The translations under genes were made by a program, and so were the position numbers. Shown here one piece after another: positions 43,926 to 52,363 of a stretch of DNA of 52,363 bases (its first letter is position 1; every line of letters starts with the position of its first letter). This DNA comes from Comamonas sp. lk (lineage in GTDB: Bacteria > Pseudomonadota > Gammaproteobacteria > Burkholderiales > Burkholderiaceae_C). The notes below the pieces were generated by a model, which saw nothing but the letters and a program-made list of their open reading frames with translations, was not told the origin of the DNA and did not search any database. The stretch is taken from contig CAMAQV010000018.1 of the NCBI GenBank assembly GCA_945860595.1, positions 1 through 52,363 on the forward strand. The letters are read 5' to 3'.

Positions 43926-44540
43926 TTATTGCGAAAGCGCTAGCTTCACGCCAAAGCCCAGCAAAAACACGCCGGCCACGCGCTCAAGCCACTGTGCTAC
44001 GCGGGGCTGCGCGCGGATGCGCTCTGCCAAAAAATGCGTGAGGAGCGTAGCGGCAAGTCCGTATAAAAAGGTAAGCGCGGCAATGGTGGCCGCCATGAAA
44101 GCGTAGGTCAGCAAACCCTGCTGGGTCTGCGGGTCTACAAACAAAGGGAAAAAGGCCATGTAAAACAATATCGCCTTGGGGTTCATCAGCGTGATCACCA
44201 TCGCCTGGCGGAAGTACTGGCGCGGTCGGATGTGGATCGCTGGGCCCGCGCCCGGTCTGGCGCGCAGCATGTGCACCCCCAACCAGGCCAAATAAGCAGC
44301 GCCCACCCATTGCATCGCATGGAACGTGGCCGGGTAATGCGACAAGAGAGCGGCCAGCCCGGCCACCGCGCACCACATGAGCACCTGGTCTCCGGCGATT
44401 ACCCCGAAGGTCGCAGCCAAACCGCCGGGGATGCGACCCTTGCCCGTGGACATCACCAGCGCCAGATTGCCCGGGCCGGGAATGAACAAAAAAAGTACAA
44501 CAGTGGCGACAAAAGTGCCGTAATCGGTAACGCCGAGCAT
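43926..44540 (-). CDS. LysE/RhtB-family amino-acid exporter
   Basis: Inner-membrane exporter of 204 residues with about six hydrophobic segments. Family signatures are FLFIPGPGNLALVMSTGKGR near the N terminus and MVITLMNPKAILFYMAFFPLFVD in the middle. The substrate is probably an amino acid or homoserine lactone-like compound; it is not predictable. It lies between rsmG and parA in the leftward unit, with gaps of 42 and 44 bases. Confidence 0.88.
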   Translation of the reverse strand: MLGVTDYGTFVATVVLFLFIPGPGNLALVMSTGKGRIPGGLAATFGVIAGDQVLMWCAVAGLAALLSHYPATFHAMQWVGAAYLAWLGVHMLRARPGAGPAIHIRPRQYFRQAMVITLMNPKAILFYMAFFPLFVDPQTQQGLLTYAFMAATIAALTFLYGLAATLLTHFLAERIRAQPRVAQWLERVAGVFLLGFGVKLALSQ

Positions 44541-44582
44541 GGGGAGTTCGTAAAAAAGAAGGGAAAGTGTACGGCAGCCGAT

Positions 44583-45236
44583 TTATGCCGTTTTTTTACG
44601 CATCCACACCAGGCAGCGCTGGCCCTCCAACCGGGGCACCACCAATGGTTCCACGTGAAACACCTCCACATCCACAGGCAAAGCGGCAATTTCAGCATCC
44701 GGGGTTTGGCCCTTCATCGCCATCCACACCCCTCCGGAGGCAAGCTGTGCGCCAGAGGCGGTTACAAAATCAGGCAAGGACGCAAAGGCGCGCGAGGTGA
44801 TCACAGGGTATCGCCCAGTCAGCTGTTCAACCCGCGCATGCAGTCCCCGCAGATGCGGCAGCTTGAGCGCAAGTGCCGCCTGCTGGATAAAGGCGGCCTT
44901 CTTGCCGACGGTGTCCACGCAGTCCACCCGCAGACCCGGGCAACACAGGGCGATCACCACGCCGGGCAAGCCGGCGCCAGACCCCACATCCAGCACCGCA
45001 TCACAGCCCCAGGCCTGCATGTGGGCTCGCAAGGGCGGCAGCACCGCAAGGCTGTCCAGAATATGGTGGCTGAGAATCGAGGGCGGGTCGCGCAGGGCGG
45101 TGAGGTTGTACACCTGGGTCCATTTGGCGATCAGCGCCACGTAGTCCAGCAGGCCCTGAATCTGCGCCGCCGACACGTCCAAAGACAACGCCGCCAAACC
45201 CGTGCGCAGGGGCGCCTCCAGCGCCGAGGGGGTCAA
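44583..45236 (-). CDS. rsmG: 16S rRNA (guanine-527-N7)-methyltransferase
   Basis: SAM-dependent enzyme that methylates G527 of 16S rRNA. It has 217 residues. Conserved parts are [14 protein letters not shown], the SAM motif [30 protein letters not shown] and [14 protein letters not shown]. The start overlaps the mnmG stop by 4 bases, the classic gidA-gidB pair. A parS-like sequence lies inside the gene at 44647-44662. Confidence 0.94.
   Translation of the reverse strand: MTPSALEAPLRTGLAALSLDVSAAQIQGLLDYVALIAKWTQVYNLTALRDPPSILSHHILDSLAVLPPLRAHMQAWGCDAVLDVGSGAGLPGVVIALCCPGLRVDCVDTVGKKAAFIQQAALALKLPHLRGLHARVEQLTGRYPVITSRAFASLPDFVTASGAQLASGGVWMAMKGQTPDAEIAALPVDVEVFHVEPLVVPRLEGQRCLVWMRKKTA
44647..44662. 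promoter_or_regulatory. parS-like ParB-binding site inside rsmG
   Basis: GGTTCCACGTGAAACA matches 14 of 16 bases of the parS consensus (TGTTTCACGTGAAACA), including the whole right arm and centre. Confidence 0.6.
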
Positions 45237-47287
45237 ACCGCCTCCACGCCGGGGGTCAAGCTGCCCACGGCGTCTGCCACATCCGCACCTTCTGCCACGC
45301 TCTCATCCGCCACCGTACCCAATCGGGCAAAGCCCTTGAACTTGCCTTTCTTCAAGTGGATCAATAGCAAAGAAATCGTGGCCGGGGTAATGCCCGACAA
45401 GCGCGATGCCTGACCCAGCGTCTCGGGCCGGTATTGGCTCAGGCGCTGACGGGCCTCAAAACTCAAGGCGCTGACCTGGAGGTAATCCAACTCGGGTGGC
45501 AGAAGTAGGCCCTCAAAGTGCGCAGCGCGGCCCACTTCTTCACGCTGACGGTCTATATAACCAGCGTATTTGGCAGCAATCTCCACTTGCTCAACGATGG
45601 TTTGGCGCAACAGCTCGGCATCGCCGTCCGCGCAAGGCACCAGCAAGGCGTGATCGGCAAACGCCCCCTCTTTAAGGCGCATCAAATCCAAATAACCCAC
45701 GTCCGGGCGACGCAGCAAATCCATGAGGGTGTATTCATGCTCCATGGGCTTGCCCAGCAGCGCCACCACATCGGCCTGCGGCACCTTATGCGGGCTAACC
45801 CATGTGGTTTTCAGGCGCTCTGTTTCACGTGAAACCGCGTCGCGCTTGCGGCTGAAGGCGTCCCAGCGGGCGTCGTCCACCAAGCCCAGCTTGCGGCCAG
45901 ACTCGGTCAGACGTGCATCGGCATTGTCTTCGCGCAACTGCAGACGGTACTCAGCGCGGCTGGTGAACATGCGGTAAGGCTCGTTCACGCCTTTGCTGAT
46001 TAGGTCGTCCACGAGCACGCCGATGTAGGCCTGGTCACGTCCGGGCAGCCAGGTGTCAGCCGCCCACTGGGTGCGCGCGCCGGCTTGAAGAGCGGCGTTC
46101 ACGCCGGCAAACAGCCCTTGCGCCGCCGCCTCTTCATAACCGGTGGTTCCGTTGATCTGCCCGGCAAAAAACAAACCCGCAATCTGCCGTGTCTCAAAAC
46201 TGCGCTTGAGCGCGCGCGGATCGAAGTAGTCGTACTCAATGGCGTACCCGGGGCGAAGGATGTGCGCCTTCTCAAGTCCCTGCATGCTGCGCACCAACGC
46301 AAGCTGGATGTCAAACGGTAGGCTGGTGGAAATGCCGTTGGGGTAGTACTCGTGCGTCGTCAAACCTTCGGGTTCGAGAAAAATCTGATGGCTCTCTTTA
46401 TCGGCAAAGCGGTGAACTTTGTCCTCAACGCTGGGGCAATAGCGCGGGCCCACGCCCTCGATTTTTCCGGTGAACATGGGGCTGCGGTCCAGGCCGCTTC
46501 GGATGATGGCGTGCGTCGCCGCGTTGGTATGCGTGATCCAGCAAGGCATCTGCGCCGGGTGCTGGCTGGCACGGCCCATGAAACTGAACACCGGTACCTG
46601 CGCGCCCATGCCACCGGGCATGCCATCGCCGGGCTGTTCCTGGCAGCGGGAAAAGTCGATGCTGCGCCCATCGATGCGCGGCGGTGTGCCTGTCTTGAGC
46701 CTGCCCTGGGGCAGCTGCAGCTCCTTTAACCGGGCGCTCAAGCGGCCAGCGGCCGGGTCACCCGCGCGGCCCGCACCGTAATGGTTAAGGCCTACATGGA
46801 TCTTGCCGTCCAAAAAAGTCCCGGCGGTAAGCACCACGGTTGTGGCGCGAAAGGTCAGGCCGATTTGCGTCACCGCGCCCACAACCCTGTCACCTTCGAC
46901 CAGCAAATCGTCAACGGCCTGCTGGAACAGGCTGAGCTTGGGCTGGTTTTCCAGCATGCGCCGGATTGCTGCCTTGTACAAAACCCGGTCGGCCTGGGCG
47001 CGGGTGGCGCGCACGGCCGGACCCTTGCTGGAGTTGAGTATTCGAAACTGGATGCCGGCTTCGTCCGTCGCTAAAGCCATGGCCCCACCTAAAGCATCCA
47101 CCTCTTTGACCAGATGGCCTTTGCCGATGCCACCAATCGAGGGGTTGCAGCTCATTTGCCCCAGTGTCTCGATGTTGTGGGTCAACAGCAAGGTTTTGCA
47201 CCCCATGCGCGCCGCTGCCAGCGCCGCCTCGGTGCCGGCATGGCCGCCGCCGACAACGATGACGTCAAAATGTTCCGGGTACAGCAT
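45233..47287 (-). CDS. mnmG: tRNA uridine-5-carboxymethylaminomethyl modification enzyme MnmG
   Basis: FAD enzyme that, with MnmE, modifies the wobble uridine of several tRNAs. It has 684 residues from the ATG at 47287. The FAD site [20 protein letters not shown] is at the N terminus. Further hallmarks are [50 protein letters not shown] and [19 protein letters not shown], plus the C-terminal GidA-associated helical domain. A near-perfect parS lies within the gene. It is divergent from the class II aldolase gene at 47406. Confidence 0.96.
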   Translation of the reverse strand: MLYPEHFDVIVVGGGHAGTEAALAAARMGCKTLLLTHNIETLGQMSCNPSIGGIGKGHLVKEVDALGGAMALATDEAGIQFRILNSSKGPAVRATRAQADRVLYKAAIRRMLENQPKLSLFQQAVDDLLVEGDRVVGAVTQIGLTFRATTVVLTAGTFLDGKIHVGLNHYGAGRAGDPAAGRLSARLKELQLPQGRLKTGTPPRIDGRSIDFSRCQEQPGDGMPGGMGAQVPVFSFMGRASQHPAQMPCWITHTNAATHAIIRSGLDRSPMFTGKIEGVGPRYCPSVEDKVHRFADKESHQIFLEPEGLTTHEYYPNGISTSLPFDIQLALVRSMQGLEKAHILRPGYAIEYDYFDPRALKRSFETRQIAGLFFAGQINGTTGYEEAAAQGLFAGVNAALQAGARTQWAADTWLPGRDQAYIGVLVDDLISKGVNEPYRMFTSRAEYRLQLREDNADARLTESGRKLGLVDDARWDAFSRKRDAVSRETERLKTTWVSPHKVPQADVVALLGKPMEHEYTLMDLLRRPDVGYLDLMRLKEGAFADHALLVPCADGDAELLRQTIVEQVEIAAKYAGYIDRQREEVGRAAHFEGLLLPPELDYLQVSALSFEARQRLSQYRPETLGQASRLSGITPATISLLLIHLKKGKFKGFARLGTVADESVAEGADVADAVGSLTPGVEAV
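45821..45836. promoter_or_regulatory. parS site inside mnmG
   Basis: TGTTTCACGTGAAACC matches the parS consensus at 15 of 16 bases. It lies 3.3 kb from parB. Confidence 0.8.
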
Positions 47288-47405
47288 GGGGTCCTTGGGT
47301 GGTGCGGCGTGGATGAGGCCGGTGCGGCGGCGCGATTTTACGGCTGCACTCCTTCCGGGATGGGCGGCGGCTTCGCTACCATCGCCACTCGTAGGAGACC
47401 ACACC

Positions 47406-48161
47406 ATGCAGATCCGTTCCCTGAAAGATGCAGTCAGCCCCGAAGAATGGCAACTGCGCGTCGACCTGGCGGCTTGTTTCAGGCTGCTTGCCGCATATGG
47501 CTGGACCGATCTAATTTACACCCACATCAGCGCACGCGTGCCCGGTCCGGACCACCATTTTTTGATCAATCCCTACGGCCTGTTGTTTGAAGAAATAACG
47601 GCAAGCAGCCTGGTCAAAGTCGACCAAAACTGCCAGACGGTGATCGACACGCCCTTTCCTGTGAACCCGGCGGGCTTTGTGATCCACAGCGCCATCCACG
47701 CCGTGCGCGAAGACGCTGGCTGTGTCTTGCATACCCACACCCGCGCAGGCGTAGCCGTGAGTGCGCAGGCCTGCGGCATTCTGCCCATCAGCCAGCAAGC
47801 CACCTACGTGCTGGCCTCGCTGGCCTACCATGATTACGAAGGCGTCGCTTTGCGTGAAAACGAGAAGCCGAGATTGCAAGCCAATCTGGGACGCGCTAGC
47901 CATTTGATGCTGCGCAACCACGGTTTGCTGGTAGTGGGCTCATCCATTTCTGAAGCGTTTTTGCTGATGTTTAACTTCGAGACAACCTGCCAGATCCAGA
48001 TCGCCGCGCAAAGCGGCGGACCGCTGGTACATGTCAATCCGGCCATCACCGCGGGCGTTGCAGCGATGCTCAAGGCTGATGGCGGCAAAGTCGGAGGCGA
48101 TTTCGCCTGGCCTGCCATGCTGCGTAAGGTCGAGCGGCTAGACCCGTCCTACAAAACTTAA
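47406..48161 (+). CDS. class II aldolase/adducin-family protein
   Basis: Zinc-dependent aldolase-fold protein of 251 residues from the ATG at 47406. The start [31 protein letters not shown] is the family signature. The metal site includes the histidines of [10 protein letters not shown] and a later His in [13 protein letters not shown]. Relatives include fuculose-phosphate aldolase and sugar epimerases, but the long adducin-like form here has no sure substrate. Its end overlaps the convergent MFS gene by 4 bases. Confidence 0.85.
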   Translation: MQIRSLKDAVSPEEWQLRVDLAACFRLLAAYGWTDLIYTHISARVPGPDHHFLINPYGLLFEEITASSLVKVDQNCQTVIDTPFPVNPAGFVIHSAIHAVREDAGCVLHTHTRAGVAVSAQACGILPISQQATYVLASLAYHDYEGVALRENEKPRLQANLGRASHLMLRNHGLLVVGSSISEAFLLMFNFETTCQIQIAAQSGGPLVHVNPAITAGVAAMLKADGGKVGGDFAWPAMLRKVERLDPSYKT

Positions 48162-49375
48162 GGCACGGCAAGCGCTGTTTTAGCGGCTAGGGGTTTTTGC
48201 AAATAGGCAAAGACCGCGCCGGCCCACAAGGCCAGGGCCGAATAAAAAAACCCACGCACCAAGCCACCATGGCTATCCGCCACCCACCCAACCGCAAGCG
48301 GCCCCACCACCTGCCCAAAAGCAAACACCACCGTGAATGCAGCAATTCCTGCGGACCAGGCGGCAGAAGGGAGGTTCAACCGGACAAATGCTGTGGTTGA
48401 AGCAACAATGCTCAAAAAGACGGCGCCAAACAATGCGCCAGAAGCCACAAAAACATAGAAATTATTGGTCAATGTAGGTAAGACCACCGCGATACCCAAA
48501 AGCACATTCAAGCGGGCCAAAGCGCCTCCGCCCTGATGCGCATTCAGCAAGCCAGCCCATATTCGGGACGAGGCCATCACCATTACGCCCAGAGTTGCAT
48601 AAAACCACGCCACTTCCGAACTGTTGGCACCATGTTCCTGCAACAGCGCCACAGCAAAAGTCATGTAGCCGATATAGCCTAAGCCAAATAGCGCATACCC
48701 AGCCAATGCGTAGCGCATGGGCCACCAAGCGACGTTCTGCGCTGAGTCCTCTGCCTCTACACCCCTGGCTTCCCACGCTGCCAGTACCGCAACCGGCCAG
48801 CGCAATACACACACCATCAGCACACACACCAAGCCGAGTACCCACCAAGCCAACATCCAGGGTGCAAAAGGTGGCTGCACCCAATCCAGTATCCATGGCA
48901 CCAATACGGCTGAGATCACGATGCCAGCGCCGGTACCACCATAGTACAAACCCAAAATTAGTCCAGCTCTTTCGGCTTGGTGCGAACCAATCCGGGCAGC
49001 CAAAATACCACCCGATACGAAGATTAGCGCACTCAAAATACCCGCAAGAAGGCGTTGAATAATCAAGACCGTAGAGTCCACAAAAAACCCAGGAAGCAAC
49101 ATCAACACAGCAGCCAACCAACCAGCCCACAAAACCGCCCTGGCTGGTCCTAAGCGGGCGATAACACGACCGGTCACCATAGCTCCTATAAAGTAGCCTA
49201 AAGCGTTGCTGGTGTTCATGGCACCGGACAATGTGTAAGACCACCCCAGATCGTGGCGCATGGAAGGCAACAGCAATCCATAGGCAAAGCGGGTGACTCC
49301 CAAGGAAATAGCGGCAGCAGCAGATAAAACCGTAGCCAGCAACAAAATATGCGAATCAGGCTTTTGATCGATCAA
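48158..49375 (-). CDS. YbfB/YjiJ-family MFS transporter
   Basis: Inner-membrane permease of the major facilitator superfamily. It has 405 residues and about twelve hydrophobic segments. The early block GVTRFAYGLLLPSMRHDLGWSYTLSGAMNTSNALGY is typical of the YbfB/YjiJ group. The substrate is unknown. The best start is a TTG at 49375: an in-frame stop lies upstream and the next ATG is inside the first membrane helix. The gene borders the 343-base candidate origin region, and its base composition is somewhat lower in GC than that of its left neighbours. Confidence 0.82.
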   Translation of the reverse strand: MIDQKPDSHILLLATVLSAAAAISLGVTRFAYGLLLPSMRHDLGWSYTLSGAMNTSNALGYFIGAMVTGRVIARLGPARAVLWAGWLAAVLMLLPGFFVDSTVLIIQRLLAGILSALIFVSGGILAARIGSHQAERAGLILGLYYGGTGAGIVISAVLVPWILDWVQPPFAPWMLAWWVLGLVCVLMVCVLRWPVAVLAAWEARGVEAEDSAQNVAWWPMRYALAGYALFGLGYIGYMTFAVALLQEHGANSSEVAWFYATLGVMVMASSRIWAGLLNAHQGGGALARLNVLLGIAVVLPTLTNNFYVFVASGALFGAVFLSIVASTTAFVRLNLPSAAWSAGIAAFTVVFAFGQVVGPLAVGWVADSHGGLVRGFFYSALALWAGAVFAYLQKPLAAKTALAVP

Positions 49376-49718
49376 TGGGCAAACTTCAACTTGGGGATAA
49401 CTTGGCGAACAACTTCAAGTTGTTCACAGAAAATGTGCGCTTTACTGGCTTATGCACATTCGCGAGCGTGATCCGCGCACTGTACAAGCATTGAATTCAA
49501 AATTTCAAGGCCTTGAAAAAAAAGAAGAAAAGCGCCTTGTGCACAGTTCCTGCGGACCTCTATCTACTACAACTATTCTCTTCATTAAAAAAATAGCAAG
49601 TTAATACAAAGCAAAGAAAGGCTCAAGTTCCCGAGACGGGCATACTCTCCACAAGGCCATCACGTAAAATCTCAGCGCGACTTCCTACCGGTCCTCTGCG
49701 CCTTGAAACATATTTCTG
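49376..49718. other. candidate chromosomal origin (oriC-like DnaA-box cluster)
   Basis: Non-coding 343-base gap. It contains a perfect DnaA box, TTATGCACA (49450-49458), and one-mismatch boxes TTGTTCACA (49420-49428), TTGTGCACA (49537-49545) and, on the minus strand, TTATCCCCA (49400-49392). AT-rich tracts lie at 49495-49530 and 49562-49620, suited to unwinding. Genes on both sides read away from it. parS sites, parAB, rsmG and mnmG lie to the left. dnaA itself is not in the window. The gap must also hold the minC promoter, which I cannot place with confidence. Confidence 0.5.
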
Positions 49719-50492
49719 ATGCCCACAAGCTCCGCTGACAAATCACCCAATCAGAAGCCAATTGCTTTTGAGATCAAAAGTGCCGATTTACCCTTGGTTG
49801 CATTGATCCTTAAATCCGGGGATGTGCAAGTTTTGGAGTTGGAGTTGTTGGCCCGGTTTGGTCCGCTCAGTAAAAGCCCGGATTTTTTTAGTGATGATGC
49901 TTTGCTCATTGATTATGGGCAATTGGATGCGCAAGGTGTGCTTCCTGATTTGCAGCGTTTGATTGCCGTTTTACGGCAGTGCAAACTCGTTGCTGTGGCC
50001 GTGCGCAACGCGCCGCCTGCCAGCTTGGCAGAGGCCCGTCATTGTGGATTGATTGAAGCGCATGCGTTGTACATCGCTGCGCCGCAGACGAAGTCACAGG
50101 TATTACCGGCAGCAGTCCTTCAAAAAGAAGTACCGCCGCCGTCGTCGGCTTCCACTTTGGTCATTGATAAACCCATTCGCTCTGGGCAAAAGATTTATGC
50201 CAAAGGCGGAGATTTGATTGTGCTTGCTATGGTGAACCGGGGTGCCGAGGTGGTCGCAGATGGCAATATCCACGTGTATGCTGCACTGCGCGGAAAAGCC
50301 ATGGCTGGTGCCAAAGGCAATACCAAAGCACGTATTTTTTCCCTCGCGATGGAGGCTGAATTGGTTTCCATAGCGGGCGTTTACCGCACAGCAGAAAAAC
50401 CATTTTCCAGTGATGTACTGGGAAAAGCAACACAGGTTCGTTTGAGCGATGATGGCCTGGAAAAACTATTGATAGAGCCTTTGAAACTCTGA
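49719..50492 (+). CDS. minC: septum-site determining protein MinC
   Basis: Inhibitor of FtsZ polymerisation that keeps the division ring off the poles. It has 257 residues. The N-terminal MinC_N domain (about 13-115) has FEIKSADLPLVALILKSGDV. A Pro-rich linker follows, then the C-terminal beta-helix, with PIRSGQKIYAKGGDLIVLAMVNRGAEVVADGNIHVYAALRGKAMAGAKG. It is first in minCDE, with a 27-base gap to minD. I see no strong ribosome site. Confidence 0.94.
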   Translation: MPTSSADKSPNQKPIAFEIKSADLPLVALILKSGDVQVLELELLARFGPLSKSPDFFSDDALLIDYGQLDAQGVLPDLQRLIAVLRQCKLVAVAVRNAPPASLAEARHCGLIEAHALYIAAPQTKSQVLPAAVLQKEVPPPSSASTLVIDKPIRSGQKIYAKGGDLIVLAMVNRGAEVVADGNIHVYAALRGKAMAGAKGNTKARIFSLAMEAELVSIAGVYRTAEKPFSSDVLGKATQVRLSDDGLEKLLIEPLKL

Positions 50493-50519
50493 ACAATTTC
50501 ATTTCACCAAGCGAGACCC

Positions 50520-51335
50520 ATGACAAAAATCATTGTTGTAACTTCAGGAAAAGGCGGCGTGGGAAAAACCACGACCAGCGCCAGCTTTGCGGCCGGGCTG
50601 GCCCTGCGCGGACATAAAACCGCCGTCATCGACTTCGATGTCGGCTTGCGTAACCTGGACCTCATCATGGGTTGCGAACGGCGTGTGGTCTACGATCTGA
50701 TCAACGTCATCCAGGGCGAAGCCAATTTGCACCAGGCCCTCATCAAAGACAAACAATGCGACAACCTGTTTGTTCTGGCTGCATCGCAAACCCGTGATAA
50801 GGACGCTTTGCACCAGGATGGTGTTGAAAAAGTTTTGAATGATCTGGCCGCGATGGACTTTGAGTTCATCGTGTGTGACTCACCAGCGGGTATCGAAACG
50901 GGTGCACTGATGGCCATGCATTTTGCGGATGAAGCTTTGGTGGTTACCAATCCGGAAGTGTCCTCGGTGCGTGATTCGGATCGAATTTTGGGCATGCTTG
51001 CCAGCAAAACCAAACGCGCGATCGAAGGCAAAGACCCCATCAAGGAACATTTGCTCATCACCCGCTACAACCCCGCACGGGTTGATCAGGGTCAAATGCT
51101 GTCGTTGGAAGATATTCAGGACATTTTGCGCATCAAGCTCATTGGCGTAATTCCAGAGAGTGATGCGGTGTTGCAAGCCTCCAACCAGGGTGTCCCGGTT
51201 GTTCATGTACAGGGCAGCAATGTGGCAGAAGCCTACAAAGATGTTATTAGCCGTTTTTTGGGGCAGGATGTACCCATGCGCTTTACTGAAGCCCCGAAGC
51301 AGGGTTTTATCAAACGACTGTTTGGTGGAAAATAA
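50520..51335 (+). CDS. minD: septum-site determining ATPase MinD
   Basis: Membrane-cycling deviant Walker ATPase that recruits MinC and responds to MinE. It has 271 residues. The P loop GKGGVGKTT is at 10-18. Further blocks are IDFDVGLRNLDLIMGCERRVVYDLINV, IVCDSPAGIETGA and VTNPEVSSVRDSDRILG. The C terminus GFIKRLFGGK is the amphipathic membrane-targeting helix. minE starts on the very next base after its stop. Confidence 0.97.
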   Translation: MTKIIVVTSGKGGVGKTTTSASFAAGLALRGHKTAVIDFDVGLRNLDLIMGCERRVVYDLINVIQGEANLHQALIKDKQCDNLFVLAASQTRDKDALHQDGVEKVLNDLAAMDFEFIVCDSPAGIETGALMAMHFADEALVVTNPEVSSVRDSDRILGMLASKTKRAIEGKDPIKEHLLITRYNPARVDQGQMLSLEDIQDILRIKLIGVIPESDAVLQASNQGVPVVHVQGSNVAEAYKDVISRFLGQDVPMRFTEAPKQGFIKRLFGGK

Positions 51336-51599
51336 ATGAAGTCATTTCTGTCTTTTCTATTGGGAGAAAAGAAACAAACTGCAAGTGTCGCCAAAGAGCG
51401 ACTGCAGTTAATTCTCGCCCACGAGCGCAGTGGCCACAGCGCTGCTGAGCCAGACTACCTGCAGGATCTGCAACGCGATTTGATTGCGGTGATCAGCAAG
51501 TACATCAAAATTGACATTAAAGATATCAAGGTAAATTTAGACAGGCACGGGAATCTTGAAGTGCTGGAAGTCAAAATCGAACTTCCCGACGCGCGTTAG
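51336..51599 (+). CDS. minE: cell-division topological specificity factor MinE
   Basis: Activator of MinD ATPase that drives Min oscillation. It has 87 residues, normal length. The N-terminal membrane-binding stretch [13 protein letters not shown] is followed by the anti-MinCD helix [15 protein letters not shown] and the dimerisation domain [15 protein letters not shown]...[19 protein letters not shown]. It is coupled to minD with no gap, and a terminator follows. Confidence 0.96.
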   Translation: MKSFLSFLLGEKKQTASVAKERLQLILAHERSGHSAAEPDYLQDLQRDLIAVISKYIKIDIKDIKVNLDRHGNLEVLEVKIELPDAR

Positions 51600-51609
51600 C
51601 CAGCAGCAC

Positions 51610-51638
51610 CCTGCCGGCTCACACCGGCAGGCGGGTTT
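51610..51638 (+). terminator. terminator of minCDE
   Basis: CCTGCCGG (51610-51617) and CCGGCAGG (51624-51631) form an 8-bp stem with a 6-base loop, followed by CGGGTTTT. It overlaps the stop codon of the convergent Lrp-family gene. Confidence 0.65.
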
Positions 51639-52080
51639 TATCGATCACGCGGCGCATAACAAAACTCGAATGCACGCCGGTAACACCTTCGATGCGGGTG
51701 ATTTTGTTGAGCAGCAGATCCTGGTAATGGTCCATGTCGCGTACGATCACCTTGAGCTGGTAATCGGCGTCCTGTCCGGTAATCAAGAGGCATTCCAAAA
51801 CCTCGGGTAACACGGAGACAGAGCCTTCGAAATGGGCAAAACGCTCGGGCGTGTGAAGGTCCATGGAGATATGTGTCAGGGCCATTAGCGACAAACCCAG
51901 TTTGCGCGCGTCCAACAGCGCACGGTAGCCGGTGATCAACCCGGAATCTTCCAGCGCCCGCACCCTGCGCAGGCACGGTGAGGCCGACAAGCCGATACGG
52001 TCCGCAAGCTCCTGGTTGTTGATCCGGCCCTCGTTTTGCAACACGTCCAAAATATGTTTATCAAACTTGTCCAGGGTCAT
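51619..52080 (-). CDS. Lrp/AsnC-family transcriptional regulator
   Basis: Feast/famine regulator of 153 residues. The N-terminal helix-turn-helix is LDKFDKHILDVLQNEGRINNQELADRIGLSASPCLRRVRALE (about 3-44). The C-terminal RAM domain includes VLECLLITGQDADYQLKVIVRDMDHYQDLLLNKI, with the ligand pocket. It resembles Lrp-type leucine-responsive and alanine-catabolism regulators. The target is unknown. It converges with minE, with the terminator shared at its stop, and is divergent from infA. Confidence 0.92.
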   Translation of the reverse strand: MTLDKFDKHILDVLQNEGRINNQELADRIGLSASPCLRRVRALEDSGLITGYRALLDARKLGLSLMALTHISMDLHTPERFAHFEGSVSVLPEVLECLLITGQDADYQLKVIVRDMDHYQDLLLNKITRIEGVTGVHSSFVMRRVIDKTRLPV

Positions 52081-52182
52081 TTTTATGCTCGTTTACTTTG
52101 TATTGAGGCAGTTAGTGCTGCAGAAATATAAAAAACAGCAATCAACCCTTTTAATCAGAGCCGATATTGGTTTTTTATTCCA

Positions 52183-52216
52183 TTGTAGCCTCTCGGGGCC
52201 GTGATATAGTTCACGG
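52183..52216 (+). promoter_or_regulatory. infA promoter with a dyad around the -10
   Basis: TTGTAG (52183-52188) and TATAGT (52205-52210) are 16 bases apart, with a predicted start near 52217. The -10 is exactly flanked by CCGTGA (52199-52204) and TCACGG (52211-52216), a perfect 6-bp inverted repeat with the -10 as its centre. Confidence 0.5.
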
Positions 52217-52238
52217 TTATTTTTTTCAGGAAGCTTGA

Positions 52239-52363
52239 ATGGCAAAAGAAGAGTTAATTGAGATGATGGGCGTGGTCAACGAAGTTTTGCCCGACACCCG
52301 ATTCCGCGTCACACTGGATAACGGACATCAGCTCATTGCCTATTCCGCCGGAAAAATGCGCAA
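52239..52363 (+). CDS. infA: translation initiation factor IF-1, 5' part
   Basis: Small S1/OB-fold factor that binds the ribosomal A site during initiation. Only 41 codons are present before the window ends; the family is about 72 residues, so it is cut by the edge and not broken. The sequence [20 protein letters not shown] and [20 protein letters not shown] is the beta-proteobacterial IF-1 form. The start is the ATG at 52239, with AGGAAG just upstream. Beta-proteobacteria often carry a second infA outside the ribosomal operon; this may be that copy. Confidence 0.93.
   Translation, partial: MAKEELIEMMGVVNEVLPDTRFRVTLDNGHQLIAYSAGKMR

Overview
This 52 kb stretch is chromosomal DNA of a beta-proteobacterium, most likely order Burkholderiales and near Comamonadaceae (Rhodoferax/Polaromonas/Acidovorax-like). 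This is judged from the high-GC coding style, the IF-1 sequence at the right edge, the mnmG-rsmG-LysE-parA-parB order and the MinCDE and PII/Amt sequences. No database search was run. Almost every gene is intact, and I see no prophage, IS element, CRISPR array or tRNA.

Left part (1-16 kb): the 5' part of the RNase P RNA gene leaves the left edge. Cysteine synthase follows, then AdoCbl-dependent ethanolamine ammonia-lyase (eutBC, without microcompartment genes), a DUF4143 AAA+ ATPase on a near-leaderless promoter, two glycolate oxidase subunits (glcE, glcF, without glcD), a MocA-like nucleotidyltransferase and an SMP-30 lactonase. Next come glnK-amt, with a sigma54 promoter and an NtrC-like upstream site, then comM, recQ, a 47-residue membrane protein and a periplasmic glutathione peroxidase.

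Centre (15.8-38.7 kb): an apparently complete taurine dissimilation system in several transcription units. TauABC imports taurine. TauXY deaminates it to sulfoacetaldehyde. Xsc cleaves that to acetyl phosphate and sulfite. A Pta-type enzyme makes acetyl-CoA. A cytoplasmic SoeABC-type molybdoenzyme oxidises sulfite to sulfate. A SulP carrier may move sulfate. TauR (MocR type) sits beside tauXY, and an IclR regulator is divergent from xsc. Three additions are not standard: a ureohydrolase translationally coupled to tauC, a RidA-family protein just after it, and CobS/CobT-type cobaltochelatase subunits in an operon with the IclR gene. The ureohydrolase suggests that a guanidino compound such as taurocyamine may feed the pathway.

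Between these modules lie a small SAM methyltransferase, a HigBA toxin-antitoxin pair, a TPR lipoprotein-sized protein, a PduO-type cobalamin adenosyltransferase and a D-lactate/glycolate-type FAD oxidase.

Right part (40.8-52.4 kb): an origin-proximal region. parB, an alpha/beta hydrolase, parA, a LysE exporter, rsmG and mnmG all read leftwards, and two parS-like sites lie inside rsmG and mnmG. A 343-base gap at 49376-49718 holds a cluster of DnaA-box-like 9-mers and AT-rich DNA and is a candidate oriC. To its right minCDE read rightwards, followed by an Lrp-family regulator and the start of infA.
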